Assembly (NCBI GenBank): GCA_013396915.1
Contig: VWZL01000826.1
Span: 107,001 to 171,000 of the forward strand
Direction: 5' to 3'
DNA length: 64,000 nt
Origin: Stercorarius parasiticus
Taxonomy: Eukaryota > Chordata > Aves > Charadriiformes > Stercorariidae
The notes under the pieces were generated by a model that made no database searches, was not told the origin of the DNA, and was given only the letters and a program-made list of their open reading frames with translations. Shown in pieces: positions 14,801-26,900 of the stretch; the first letter of the stretch is position 1; each line of letters starts with the position of its first letter. The translations under genes and the position numbers were made by a program.

Positions 14801-15400
14801 CAGACTGTACTGAACCTAGAACACAAGGACTTTTGTCTACAATTCTGCTGATCGTATCAGCGAAGTCAACCTAATGAATCACTTGTTCAACCTCAGCACT
14901 GGCTTTAATGTAGATAAAATCAGCAGCAACCTTAGGGGAAGAGAGCCAAGACTTGCAGCCTAGGTAAAAATAAGGCACTGTGTTTATACCTCTCTAAAAG
15001 AAAAGAATTTAATGCCCATTTCCTGCAAAGGCCTGAAGTAGGAGAACTTCTAAAGGACAGAAGATACAAGCCTAACTAGGAAGCCAGGGATCTTCTCTAG
15101 CACCCAGGAATCATAATGTGACCAGGAAGCTCTTCTTACAGAATCCAATAAAATCACAGCCTTTTATGGAATTACTGAATAGGTTGGTATAAGCAGTACT
15201 AGAAGACAGTAGATAACCTTGAGAAATAAATTGCCAGCTACAAGGGATATGAAAATCTAAGTAATATGACTGCTATACATAGGACAACAATCTCAAACTA
15301 AAAATAAAACCCTCTCCCAAAGAGTTCAATGCTAATTTAACCATTTTTTCCCCAACAACCATAAAAATGAACAGGTGCAAGGTTGTTTAAGTGCTCTTAA
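5801..15400. other. Noncoding, AT-rich; no gene seen
   Basis: Short frames only. An (AT)8 run lies at 9721-9736. A G+C-richer patch at about 7940-8340 has no recognisable content. Exon-like pieces on the minus strand near 6387-6530 and 6747-6809 do not join in frame. Confidence 0.55.
9721..9736. repeat. (AT)8 microsatellite
   Basis: Eight perfect AT units between T-rich flanks. Confidence 0.95.
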
Positions 15401-15408
15401 GGAAGTGC

Positions 15409-15433
15409 TCTGTTTGCCATTCTGGCAAACAGA
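15409..15433. repeat. Perfect inverted repeat, 11-bp stem with 3-base loop
   Basis: TCTGTTTGCCA, then TTC, then TGGCAAACAGA. The core TTGCCA-TTC-TGGCAA also resembles a palindromic nuclear factor I site (TTGGCN5GCCAA) with the half-sites inverted, so a binding-site reading is weak. Confidence 0.95.
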
Positions 15434-15538
15434 AAGAAGAAAAAAACTTCCATGAATGCAGTCATAAAAACGTCTAAAACTTAACCTTTAATCTTCTTTA
15501 GCTAACTAAATAAACTAAGTGTAAGATAGAGATTTTAA

Positions 15539-15575
15539 CTCTAAGTGATTGACTCTAATCTCTAAGTGATTGACT
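15539..15575. repeat. Two direct copies of a 16-mer, 5 bases apart
   Basis: CTCTAAGTGATTGACT occurs at 15539-15554 and again at 15560-15575 without change, pointing to a recent local duplication. Confidence 0.95.
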
Positions 15576-15655
15576 TTTACCATGTAGTGAATTTTTGCTT
15601 ATCAGATCAGATGTTTAAAAAGAGTATTATCCAGTACATTTAGCAATGCAATACC

Positions 15656-15699
15656 CTCATCAACTTTCATTTATTCACAGGCATATGAAAGTTGATGAG
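15656..15699. repeat. Perfect inverted repeat, 15-bp stem with 14-base loop
   Basis: CTCATCAACTTTCAT and ATGAAAGTTGATGAG flank a 14-base loop. All 15 pairs match. The structure is shorter than a normal microRNA precursor. It lies about 220 bases from the 11-bp hairpin and 80 bases from a tandem 16-mer. Confidence 0.95.
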
Positions 15700-18600
15700 C
15701 AGAATTTTAAGAAAAATTATGGAGGCATGCCATTGTTTAATGGTTCATGATATTCTTCCAGTTTTGTAACATAAAAGCCAATTATTTGAGATAGGGCATT
15801 AGTTGCCAGTGGGAAGTATTCGTAATGTCTTTTTCCCCCCAATCATTTTCAAAGTTTGAATTGCCACCACCAGTTCCTTGTATCATATGAAGCACTATAA
15901 TACTCCCTATGAACAACGAACAGATTATCCTACACCTATTCTTCCTCCAGGTTGAGAAATAAAACCTTAGAAAATAGCCTGATAGGGTAGAGGTAGGTCA
16001 GGCTATTAGGCACAACCATGAGCAATCTAGGTATAAAATGCACAACCCATGAGTATTCCCAAGCAGCAGCATGATAAAAACAAACTCTACTGGCTGTGTT
16101 GTCCCCATCCTGAGCCCGTGACCCATGGTAGGGATCTACAATGTTCCTCACAGCTTCATGAAAGCTGTGCTATGTTCTCAGGGCTGTAAAAGCAACACTT
16201 TGCTCACATTTAATATGTAATGAGTGGTTATTCTCCTGTATGAATTTTCCACATGTGAAGTTTCCATCATGGGCAGAAGTTGCATTCACAAGTCACTAGC
16301 CAAATACACAAATTGCTGTTGAGCATGAACTTTGGTTCTGCTCACGGGAGCCTATTTTTTCCCAAAACACACAGACTCCCTTTGCTCTCTCTGGTCCCTC
16401 TCCCTCTCTTCTGCACCGTGGCTCAGTTGCTGCAGCAGAAGGCAGCGAGACCCACTCTGACCCAGCCTCAGGCAGAGTGCTTACAGCGAGGGTCCCTAAA
16501 TGTGGGGGAGTCACATGCTGAAGATAAGACCTAAAATACAGCTGTTTCCTTGTTTAGGTACAGGCATCAAGACACCTAGGGTTGGCAATCTGAGCCTGGC
16601 CAGCAGGGCTCTGATGAAAGCCTGTGTATGTACATTTTGGTATTTTTAATATCTACATTGCAAGTATTTTTAAAAGGAGGAGATGTGTAAGGAAGAAATG
16701 CATAACTGTTCACTGTAATTAACTCTATAGCTCTTACTATAGTTTATGATGAGTTTTACTGGAGTAAAAATTTAGAAGATAGCTAGGATGCTGCCATCTC
16801 CTTTGCAAAGCTGTTACAGCTATTATCATTAACACCTAATCACTGGACAGCAACTACCTCCTACACTATGCTTCAGTTACTTAGATAAGGAAATAACTGT
16901 AGTATTGGAGATGCTTTCCAAATGGTGTCTCAGTTGTTTTTAAAATACTGACTAAAAGTCATTAAAAGCCTTGAAAACTACTGCTCTGTTACTGACTTTT
17001 GAAGTTATGACCCTAGTGGTACAGACACTGAGCAACCTACAGAAACTAGAAGTATAGGATGTAGAAGACAGCTGAGCCAGGCCCTTACAGGTAAGCAATG
17101 GTAAAATCAGATTGTTTTACCTCTCCAGGTAAATCAGATTTTGTACCTCTCCAAAAGGTCTCCAAAATACCTTCAGGATTTCTTCTTTTGTGGAGGCAAC
17201 CTTCTCAGAGCTGAACTCTCCAGGAGCTGTGGAACTTCTTAAACAAGTAAGAATGAGAGATGGCTTTTTACAAATAGAGGAAAAAGCTAATAATTCTTCA
17301 CAAGAGGACAGAAGAAAGAGCATTTTTTTTTTTTTGCTTAGCCACTCTACCACTAAAAAAAACCCAAACACATAAGAATCTTAAGGAAGACAAATGGATG
17401 ACAAACAAGAGGGTAAAACAAGGATAAAAAGAGAAAAACATACAGAAGTTGAAAAGGAGCAAGAGAAAGAGGGAAAATAAAAACATTTAAGTATTTCTGA
17501 TGCCTTCTGAGAAGTAGATTAGAAAATTATGTGTCAAAAATATTGTGATTCTCTCTATTATTATATCTTACAGGACATTTAGATAGTATTGTGATGGGAG
17601 TAATTATTATACATAGATAGAAAAGGCATTTTAGGGGATGTGAAAATATCACCACTTTAGGAACTTTGCACTAATTACACAACACTACATTCCACTAAAA
17701 ATTATAATTATTACCATGTTTATCTTACTCAAAGATGCATCATGTTTTTTACCTTGTAATATTCAAATGTACTATTATTGCGTATCTTTTCACCAAACTG
17801 ACCGCTCACTAATTACTAAAATTATTCTACCATACTGGGGTAGAAAATTAATACTGTCAGGAAAGTACAAGGCTCTGAAATGTTGTCAAAACAAAGAATA
17901 TTGATCTTCTTAAAACACTGCAGTTAGTATATAAATCACCCGAAAATGATTGACATTAATATGTGCCTTTTGTGCAAATGCACTTCATCATGTACCTTTC
18001 TGACAGTAATAGCATTTTATTATACTGCATGGCACCTTAACATACTCTACAGACAATTTTTTCAATTTGAGAGTTTCCATTAAAAAAAAATAGTTGTTGA
18101 GCAAAAAGAAAATTAACTGTCTTTATTCAGTTTGATTTAATACCTTGTCAGTTTGGTGCATTTTTTACGATTCTTTGTATAAATAAAAAGTTGAAAAGAG
18201 CTATTCTAATGGTAATTTGGATCAACCTTACAAACATATGATTCCAGGTTTCTAAAAGAGGCCCACTTGAGGGGGCTTTAAAACTGAACAAAAAGAGCCC
18301 TAGGGCTCTACAACTCACATTTAACCTACTTACATGAAAAAGGAACTGCTTTGGTTAAGAATAAACTTCCACAAGCTCAGGTTCAAACCAAACATGCCAG
18401 CATATTAGTGAGGAAATGAAACAGCAAATAGTAACTCCTTTCATACTTGTAAAAGAATACTGTATTTATTTAAACACTTTGGCAGAAATTCTTATTTTAA
18501 TTAAATTGCATTTACTGAAATAACATTTTCATAATTAAGAAAAAATAACCAATTCCTTTTAAAGACCAATGAAAATCACAGCAACCTAAAATATATGGAG

Positions 18601-19699
18601 AAAACATATAATTGCGAGAATAAATCTGTCTGACTAACTTGGGACATGAGTCAGGAAAAAAGGATAGTCTATTTTTTTTGTGCTGGGCAAGCCTATGCAA
18701 TGCAGCCACGGTAACCCAAATAAATTAACTTCTGTCTGTTTGGAAATCATTGTAACCAGTACACAATTTAAAAATATGGTTGTGTTTGATGCATTTTTTC
18801 CTTCTGAATGAAGTTACTTGCTGTTATCATACATTGCTTTTTCTTTACGTCCACCTCTCATGAAAAGTGCTGGAATATCCTTAGAAATGAGGATTTATCT
18901 CATTCTGCTGCTCGAAGTGATCAAGAGAAAGAAGGGGAAGATAGTTTCTTGGAAGACCCCTGCCAATCACCACTACATCCTAGAAATCAAAGAATGGCTA
19001 TGAAGGTTTTCACTTAGCACTTTGTGCAGCCATGAGGTCTGGCACAAGGAAATGGTTTCACTGTGAACACAAGGGTGAGGACATACATTTAAAATAATAA
19101 GAACAGCTAAAAACAAAAGAGAACAAAAAGCTAATTACCCCTCCATGAAATGGTCTTGATCATTCAATCCATGTGCTGGCAAGTTACCTTAGTTTAAAAT
19201 CCATGCCTACATTCCTGAGGTCCTCATCACGGGGATAAAATGTATCAGATCAGTTTTAGGCATGTGTCATTGATTAGTTTTAATACTTACTAAGAACACT
19301 TTGGGAATGGAAAAAATGACACAGTCTACAGTAACACTTTCTATTGTACACGTTCACCATCCAGATACTTTATCACTTCAATCTTATCCTTCACCAGGTC
19401 ATTTAAATATACGTTTATTTGGAAACAATAGTGCAGCTGCTGCTTGTTTGCACTGTTTCTAGAGTTACTCAGCAATTTAACTAGTTCACTGCTTGCGGAA
19501 AGGAAGAGGAGGCATGGCAAAACTCAGGGAAACACAGAGGCACAGAAGCAAATGTCCTCAGTTTCAGCTGTCAAGGCCTGTCCCATTTGCCCACCATTAC
19601 TCCTGCTGGTCAGGCATACTGGGAAGTCCTTGTTCTGATGGCTGGAAATTTATTCATAGTCGATAACCATTCGCTCTTATACCAACATTGTCCTTGACT
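15700..19699. other. Noncoding; one ambiguous exon-like interval
   Basis: Nothing firm. The stretch at 17177-17248 looks exon-like on both strands and is preceded by a near-duplicate of about 20 bases at 17104-17153. The remainder is AT-rich with purine-rich runs around 17370-17480. Confidence 0.5.
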
Positions 19700-20620
19700 G
19701 AAATCGCTCTTTTCCCTCCCTAGGGTTTTCCTCCCTCAAATGGTTATAAAGAGAAATAATCTCCTCACTGATCCTTCTTTTTAGCAGACTAAACAAACCA
19801 AGGTGTTTCCTGCATGCCCCATGAGCTTGGTATTGGGCTCAGTCTAGACACGGTAGCACCTCAGCCACCTTCTGTGCGGGCTACACTGCCTTGCTCAGGA
19901 ACACCATGGCATGTCCCCTGCTACTGGGGACTGGACAAGTTGGGTGCCTTTGGACTTAAGTCGACACAGAAATAGCCATCGATTGTTCCTTTTATAATAG
20001 GCTGTCCTTTCCTGTGATCATCCTAACAGCCCTTCCTTATACCTATTTCACTCTGAATTAGTCTCCCTTGAATACAGGTGATCAGAGAAGGCGATCAGAC
20101 ACCGGCGATCTCACCAGCGTCTAACATAGCACTTTACCCATCTCTACCAGAAATCTCTTCCCAGAAAAATCTATGGACATTTGCTGTCATTATGGTCGCA
20201 ACTCATCGTGGCAGTTCCTACTTACTCCAGTCGCTCCCCTCTTCAGCAGCTGATAAGCTGCCCTCCCCGCTTGGAGCATCAAGCTCTGCTCTTCAGCTGT
20301 GTGCAAGTGACTTCATGTATTCATCCTTCTGTAGCACCCCCGGCACTTCAACCATCAGGGTCACATACCTTTTCTTGATATGCTGCGACTCTTAGTAGCA
20401 ACAGTGCCTCTCCGTTTCTGCTTATCAGCAAATGAATGCACTTTTATTTATATGACTAATAGCATTCAATAAGAAAAAATTAAGCAAGATCTCAAAACCA
20501 ATCCAACAGGTCCTGTAATTTCTTTCACCAGTCCTTTCAGAATCCTATCATCTCGATTGCAGTACCTTTATCTCTCCTAAGATTATTTTGCACATCAGTG
20601 TCTGTTATTTCCATATCCAT
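19700..20620 (-). mobile_element. Ancient CR1-like LINE fragment (reverse transcriptase 3' part), decayed
   Basis: Two stretches resemble the reverse complement of CR1-type ORF2. At about 19760-19802 the sequence matches the region encoding the LFSLEKRR-like motif. At about 20014-20160 it matches the region encoding the RPHLEYCVQFW to QRRATRMI motifs; read on the minus strand it gives sequence near AGAAGGGCTGTTAGGATGATC-type codons. Their order is right for an element on the minus strand, but the spacing is longer than in the family, so an insertion or rearrangement is likely. The next few hundred bases to the right continue to look CR1-like with many changes. All frames are broken. It is much older than the copy at 48.7 kb. 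Boundaries are approximate. Confidence 0.55.
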
Positions 20621-21590
20621 GTGCCTCTTCTCAACTACTCAACATCATTTTTCTCGACTGAATATAGTATGTTCAGTTCAAGTATTGAAATGCTTACCGA
20701 AAATTTGTAGTGTATGCCTATCTGTACTGCACAGCTGCTATACTTCTTTCTGTGTTCTGTTTTTATTTATAAAGTTGAAAAACCTTGACTGTTTTCTTAC
20801 TATCATTTGCAAAATCTAACATGCTTTACTTTTGGGCCATTTCCACCTCCCTGATAAGACTTTAATCCTTATAGCTTCTCCGCTTAGTCTCAATGCTTTT
20901 CTTGAGTTGGTTCTTCTCTCAGGCCTGGAGTCCCTCAGGACTTAAAAACTTTTTTAGCTGCTGCTTTAGAAATAAAGTTCAATGTCTGCACCTTTGACTG
21001 CAAAAATTTCCCAGTTTCTCTTATATTTAATCCTTCAATCCACAGGTCTTTCTTCTAAGATCTCTTTTAAAGAGACTGCAAAAGACTTTCCTCCTCCTAT
21101 CAAAATGGGAAATGAGAATTCCTGTCCATGCATGCTTCTTTTATTCAAATATATGCTTACTTGTAGCAACACAGTATTTTTCTTACTTTAGAAAAAAAGC
21201 CAAGCAATTCAATTTACCAGCTTATAACAACTCAACGTACTGTTTTGCTTTCTGCTTCTCTGGATTTTCCTTATTGGTCCTGGCTGTAACTATTCTCTAG
21301 CTGTAGTTTGAATTCTTTTCTTACTGATCTTTCCATCTCCAAATTGGAAAAATTAAATTCAGGAATAAGACGTGAAAGTGAGCGAGCAGAGGTGTACATG
21401 TATATAACTATGTGTACAAAATACATGCACTTTCTTTGTAGTTTAAGCTCACTCTGCAGTAAAATTTCATTGGTTTGGTGTGTTTTTCAGCTTCCTTCAA
21501 AAAAATAACTGTATTCTTTTGCTGATCTCTCAGTTAAATTTAAATTGACTCAATTTATGATCATCCCGTCAATATTGCTGTTCTACTAAA

Positions 21591-22259
21591 ATGTCCTCCT
21601 CTTCTCTGAGCTTTTTCCCAGACCTTGACAGGATCTATGGCAGAGGGCAGCATCCTTCTCCCAAAATGAACCCTAGTCTGTGCATCGCTTTTAGCTGCTC
21701 TGGTGCCAAGCACATTGATTCTTTTCAACAAGAAACGTCCAGCTGCATGTCTTGCCTTTGTCAGATGCTGGTGCAGATCATCCAGCTGTCTGTGTCTTCT
21801 CACAGTTTCCTATCTTCTGCAATTTCTAGCTCTTTCTGGCTCCTGGCTCCTCTATTATCTCTCTCTTGCTTTGTGGAGATAGTATATCAAAAAATTGCTG
21901 CAGAGCAGCTATCTTCTGGATGTCCATTTCTCTTCTTTATTTCCAGTGCACCAAGTCACTATCTTAGTTTTATTTCTTCCCAATTATTAGATTTATTCCT
22001 CTGCTTTGCCAGTGGGTCACTCTTTGTAGCCAGAAAATCTGGTCCCTTCCCGATACTTTTGCCCACTAGACATGTGCACATCTGGAGATGCCCATGCAAC
22101 TTACTCTCTCCCTTTTTTTTCATCACCCCTTCACATCCTCATCTGAAGTACCAAGACACTCTGGCACACACTTCTATTCCTCAGCTCTTTTCTTCCACAG
22201 GTTTTACAAATAGGAGTCTTCATTCCTTTGGACCTTGCTTTTCACAATGCTATGTTTAA
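21591..22259. other. Pyrimidine-rich tract with a long chance open frame
   Basis: About 670 bases strongly biased to C and T on the plus strand. Stop codons need purines, so the bias keeps a 222-codon plus frame open. Its Ser/Phe/Leu/Cys-rich translation shows no domain and no splice or promoter context. The same tract reads as a purine-rich strand in the other direction. It may be an old transposable-element fragment next to the CR1-like remnant or simply a biased tract. I see no support for a gene. Confidence 0.5.
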
Positions 22260-23917
22260 TTTATTCATTGTTAAACTAAAACATTCCTGAATATTCAAAT
22301 GTTCAGACAGAAAATGTTTTAATTAGCCACTACATTAATCTGATATTTGGCTAATGTGTTTCAGATGTTGAAATGCATAGTATAAATTACAAAAAAAAAT
22401 CCAAATTACACAAATTCACACAGAAAATGAAATATGATTGCATAAGGTCTCTTAATGCCTGAATAAGCATACTTCAGATTCTGCGTACAGCAAGATGCCT
22501 CCCATTTCTATCCAGAGATATAATGTGCTCTGTTGCTTCTTTTATTTATTTGAATTATCACTATACTAAAGTAAATAATGCAAGGTTCCATGCCTACTTA
22601 GTATCACTTAGTATAGAAAACAGAAATATTTTGGTTTAAAAAAAATATTTTTTTCCATCAGGTATGCACTTGACATACTAAAATTAATTAATTAATAATG
22701 AAAATTAATACTAAATTACCATGTGTTAAAGAAAAAAAGAATGGTTCACAATCTACTATATGGAGGAAAAAAAAACACAGGGGAAAATCATTAAAGCGAT
22801 AGCCACATAAAGCCTTTTCCTTTCCTTTTCTAAATTTTTTCTTTAATGAAATTTTCTTCTGAACATTGGTCTATGAGTGATATAGGATCCTGGCTGATTC
22901 ACTCAAGCTGTATTTTGTTTTCAGCTCTGGCAGCCTGCAATTCAACCCCTACTGCTTGGCAAGATGGAGGCTCTCACGTTTTCACAATTTAGAAGCCTGC
23001 ACTTTGCAGCCAATTACTCAAATGTAACATAGGCTCAAGTGTGTATTCTACAGAAAGCACAATAAAAGATAAACTGCCTTGTGCCCTGAGAATGAGTATT
23101 CTCAACCGCTCTTGGCCGCTCAGAGACTGAGACTCCCGGGGCACCAGGTTCTCCCTGTTTCATGGCAATGTGGTCAGCAGTAAATTGGGGAGGGAGGTAT
23201 GACACAAGGGTCCTGGCCATGGCAAGACTCCAGAACTCCCTGGATGTGAGATGTCCCAGGCATCCTGCGAGAGAAAGAGCCAGAATCACAGCTGATCCTG
23301 GCTTGGACCGTGAAAGGCCTTTAACGCCATTGCTACCACAGTAACATAAATGCATAAGGCCAGGACAGACCCCAGCCCACTACTACATACTACGTTCTTC
23401 TTTCAAGCCAGGAAAATGCTGCAAATATTTTATGGCATATTTAGGACATTATTAATTTTTCATTTTCTATCAAGGAATGGGTGAAGAAAATCATTAATTC
23501 ACAGACAGCGATTGATGTGCTTCTCTTACATATTGCATTTTGAGCCTTGATATCGTGGAGACGGTACACCTCCAATATGAAATGAACGAGAGGGAAGCAC
23601 TCATGGAAAAATTGTATTTATTAACATTCTGACATTTTATTATATCCCCCATTTCTGTTAATTGTACCAAGAAAGCAGACACAAAATTACATGCATATGA
23701 TATGTGCGAACCTTAGACCTCAGCCAGCTCTCTATAGGAATAAAAAATATAATAAAATCAACTAACTGTGTACATAAATAAGGAAGTATGGTTCAGGACA
23801 AGTGATGATGAATGAGCCCATCATGGAGAAGAAACAGTCCAGAGGAAAATCCCAGAGATAAGCAGTTTTATCTGGGGTACAGTCAACTGCAAACAGGAGA
23901 ACGCTAATTTTGACTGC

Positions 23918-23943
23918 ATACAATACAATACAATACAATACAA
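23918..23943. repeat. (ATACA)5 microsatellite
   Basis: About five consecutive ATACA/CAATA units in an AT-rich background. No neighbouring transposon end was recognised. Confidence 0.9.
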
Positions 23944-26900
23944 AACCAAGTGTGCTTCATTTTGCACCCTAGTGCTGGCCCATGAACGTGTCCTGACTTC
24001 AAGATGGAAAGACAGCTGAGTGTGATCAACCCCCAGCTCATGGAGACAATCTTGCAGGGAAATCTACTGAGAAGTGGGGAGTGGATCTTCCAAAAGGTCC
24101 CTGGACTATAAACTGGGTCTTTGGGCCCTCCTTAGATATGCTCCCATGTTTAGCATGTGCAAGCTCAAAACAGCTTGTAAGTGATTTTGCCATTGGTTCT
24201 CCAGTTTATATGCTCAAAATGACCCCCCTCCCAAACTCCATGCAAAGTAAAAACATGAACAAAAATGGAAGGACTCAGTATAAAATTTGACCCTCGAACA
24301 TTGATGGCCAGTAAAACAGATCGAGATGTGTATAGTTCCAGTCGAGAGGCAACATCGTGATGAAAAACAGCCCTGTCAAAATATACTGGAATAAGCAATG
24401 AAATAAAGCCTACAAAGCTTAAATTAAATTCATTATCTAGCGCACAAGAAGGACAAAATTATTCATGAACCACCTGCAAACTGTAATAAACCTGGGAAAC
24501 AACTTTTGCACCAAAAAGCTTGTGTGATGTTTTGAAAAAAGATGTAATATCTCTCTACAAACCTCTGTGTCATTTCCTTAGTTCATTCCAGTTACAACAG
24601 GACAATGTGGAACTAAAACAAGGAGTGGTCTGTCTTCCTGAACATTTTAAACATAGGTTATTTCAGGAAAAGGGGATGATCGAGAACTGGATATGTACTG
24701 ATCTACTTGGTGCTGAAAGAACAAAAGATAAAAAATATAGACTTTACCTTCAATGTGGTGCTTTCTCTTACACTATTCAAACTGACTACCTCAACAGTAT
24801 AGGGCTCATACTTAATCCATGAGGCTATGCAGCATAATCTATCCAATACCTTGGGCTATCAACTCTGTCCAGCTGGTCATTAATCCCCAGGAAATAATCT
24901 GCACCTCAATTGTTACTGCTTAATTAAATGTAGCGATCCATCTGACATACAGAATAAGGATAGAAAGAAACCCTAATAGAAGGTGACTCCTGCAGAATTG
25001 GAACTCACTACCTTTCCCTTGTAGACATAATGTAACACAATGTTTGGTTACAGTTTATATGTGTTTCTATATATTAAATTACTATGGAGATGCTTCCTAT
25101 TGAATGCAATGTAAATGTACCTCAGTACACAAACTGAACCAAATATAAACACAAAAAAGGTCAAATAACTCTTTCCTCTTTTTCTGTATCTATTCTGATC
25201 TGTAAATTCCTGAAGACAAGACCTGCTTACTACTTTGGACTTGTCCTATGTCTGCTATGCCTACTCTTGGCAATATGCTGTGATGGTCTTTCAGAACTAG
25301 CAGCAAAGTTGGTAGGAGCTGGCAATGCAGCTCAGAGCAGATTTAACTCAACAGTTAAAGAAAACTACTGCTCTCTAGTTCAGAGAAATATGAGTCCATG
25401 TACACACATCATGCAGATGAAGAATTACTTGGCCTCTGTAGTGCCTCTTTAATATAAAGAGGATAACTTATCTGTACATTAGATCTTTCTCCAAAAATAA
25501 AAGAAATTATGATTCATGTGTTTCCAGAATTATCAGACTATGCAAATGACAAAACTCAGTATATCAAAACTGATTCTGTAATGACTGTAGATCTTCTGCT
25601 AACTTCACTCATATCACCACTATAACTCTCAACTCAGTATTTTATTATTCACTTAGCTTAGAAAATAACCTTTTCATTGTCAAGCAGCAGCAGAGAAAAG
25701 CAAACATTTCAAATTGTAAAACATGACTGAGATAAATGAAAAGCAGTGGGCTCAACCACACACTGAACGCAGGCTAAAAGGGACAAAAGAAGACAGAGAT
25801 TCATTGCTGCCCTGGTACCTGAAGATAGAGCTGATAAGGCACCAATTTACAGAACTGAATGCACAAGTCCTTTCTTGAGCCACGTATCAGATAGAGACAC
25901 GGGGAGGAACAGATTAACATTCGCCACTCAGACCCAGTGGAGCCCCTGTTGGGTACAGAAAGACAAATCCATCTGCCCATGCGCTCGCCGGCCTTTTCTT
26001 AGTGAGACTGTTCACAAGGAGAAGGTCTACAGCGGTGTCAGTGACAGGTTTTAGGATGTGTTCATCTGTCTACCAGGGGGACTCAAGACCTCCAACTCTT
26101 CTCACCTGTACCACAGGCAAGATCTCCTCTTACTACTTCCTTACATACCGGAGTACAATTCAATCTTCTCTTCTGCCATTTCTAGAACTACTCGCAGTTC
26201 ATTCAAATGGTGTGAAGTATAAGCAACATTTCATGATTACTCAAAAGTTTTTTTTTCAGAAAGATCTTACATAATTAACCTACTTATTTTTCCCATGCAG
26301 CCCCTTTCTAGTATTTATTCTGAATGTTTTCAATTATAATGTTGTTTACACTGTCATTAATAAAGGATGAAGCACTATAATTATTTCATTTTCTTTTCTT
26401 ATGTCATTCTCTCTGAAATAGTAACTAGAAAATTCAAAGCTCATTCATTTTGGCAGAAATGATGTATTACTACAGTTTGCAAAAATACTCAAACTGAAGT
26501 ACTTATATCAATGACAGCTGCTACATAAAATTCACCTCAACTGACAGTCCCACATGGAAAAGGATCACTAGGATCTAAGTTATTTTCCTAGAGAAAGGGA
26601 AAAAAAATCTGAAGTGGGTCTCACACTCCTGTTTAAAAGGTTAAAAAGTTATAGTTCAAATAATGTACTGTTATAAAAGCCACGCCAAAACCACAAAATA
26701 ATAGGACATGCAGAAGCTGAAACAGGATAGGTTACCTTACACACAAAGTGAAGCGTCTTCTAAGAGGATGAGTACTGTCATTTTATTACAGAAACTTTAG
26801 TTGATTATTTCTTTTCTTGATTCTTCTAGAAACAACACCCACTAAAATCCAATAAAGCTAATAGAAATCTGTTGAAATAGGATTTTTAGAAGTTAGACTT

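Noticed and set aside
15656..15699. MicroRNA precursor
   Set aside because: The stem of 15 pairs is too short for Drosha processing and there is no pairing beyond it.
21591..22259. 222-codon plus-strand open frame
   Set aside because: Explained by strong pyrimidine bias of the strand; no splice, promoter or domain evidence.
23035..23355. 106-codon minus frame containing two collagen-like G-x-y triplets
   Set aside because: Two triplets are not a collagen domain, and all three minus frames are open over about 100 bases here because of local composition.
24601..24822. 74-codon open stretch after an acceptor-like TTACAACAG
   Set aside because: No donor or upstream partner in phase and no recognisable domain; other stretches of similar appearance are frequent in this window.
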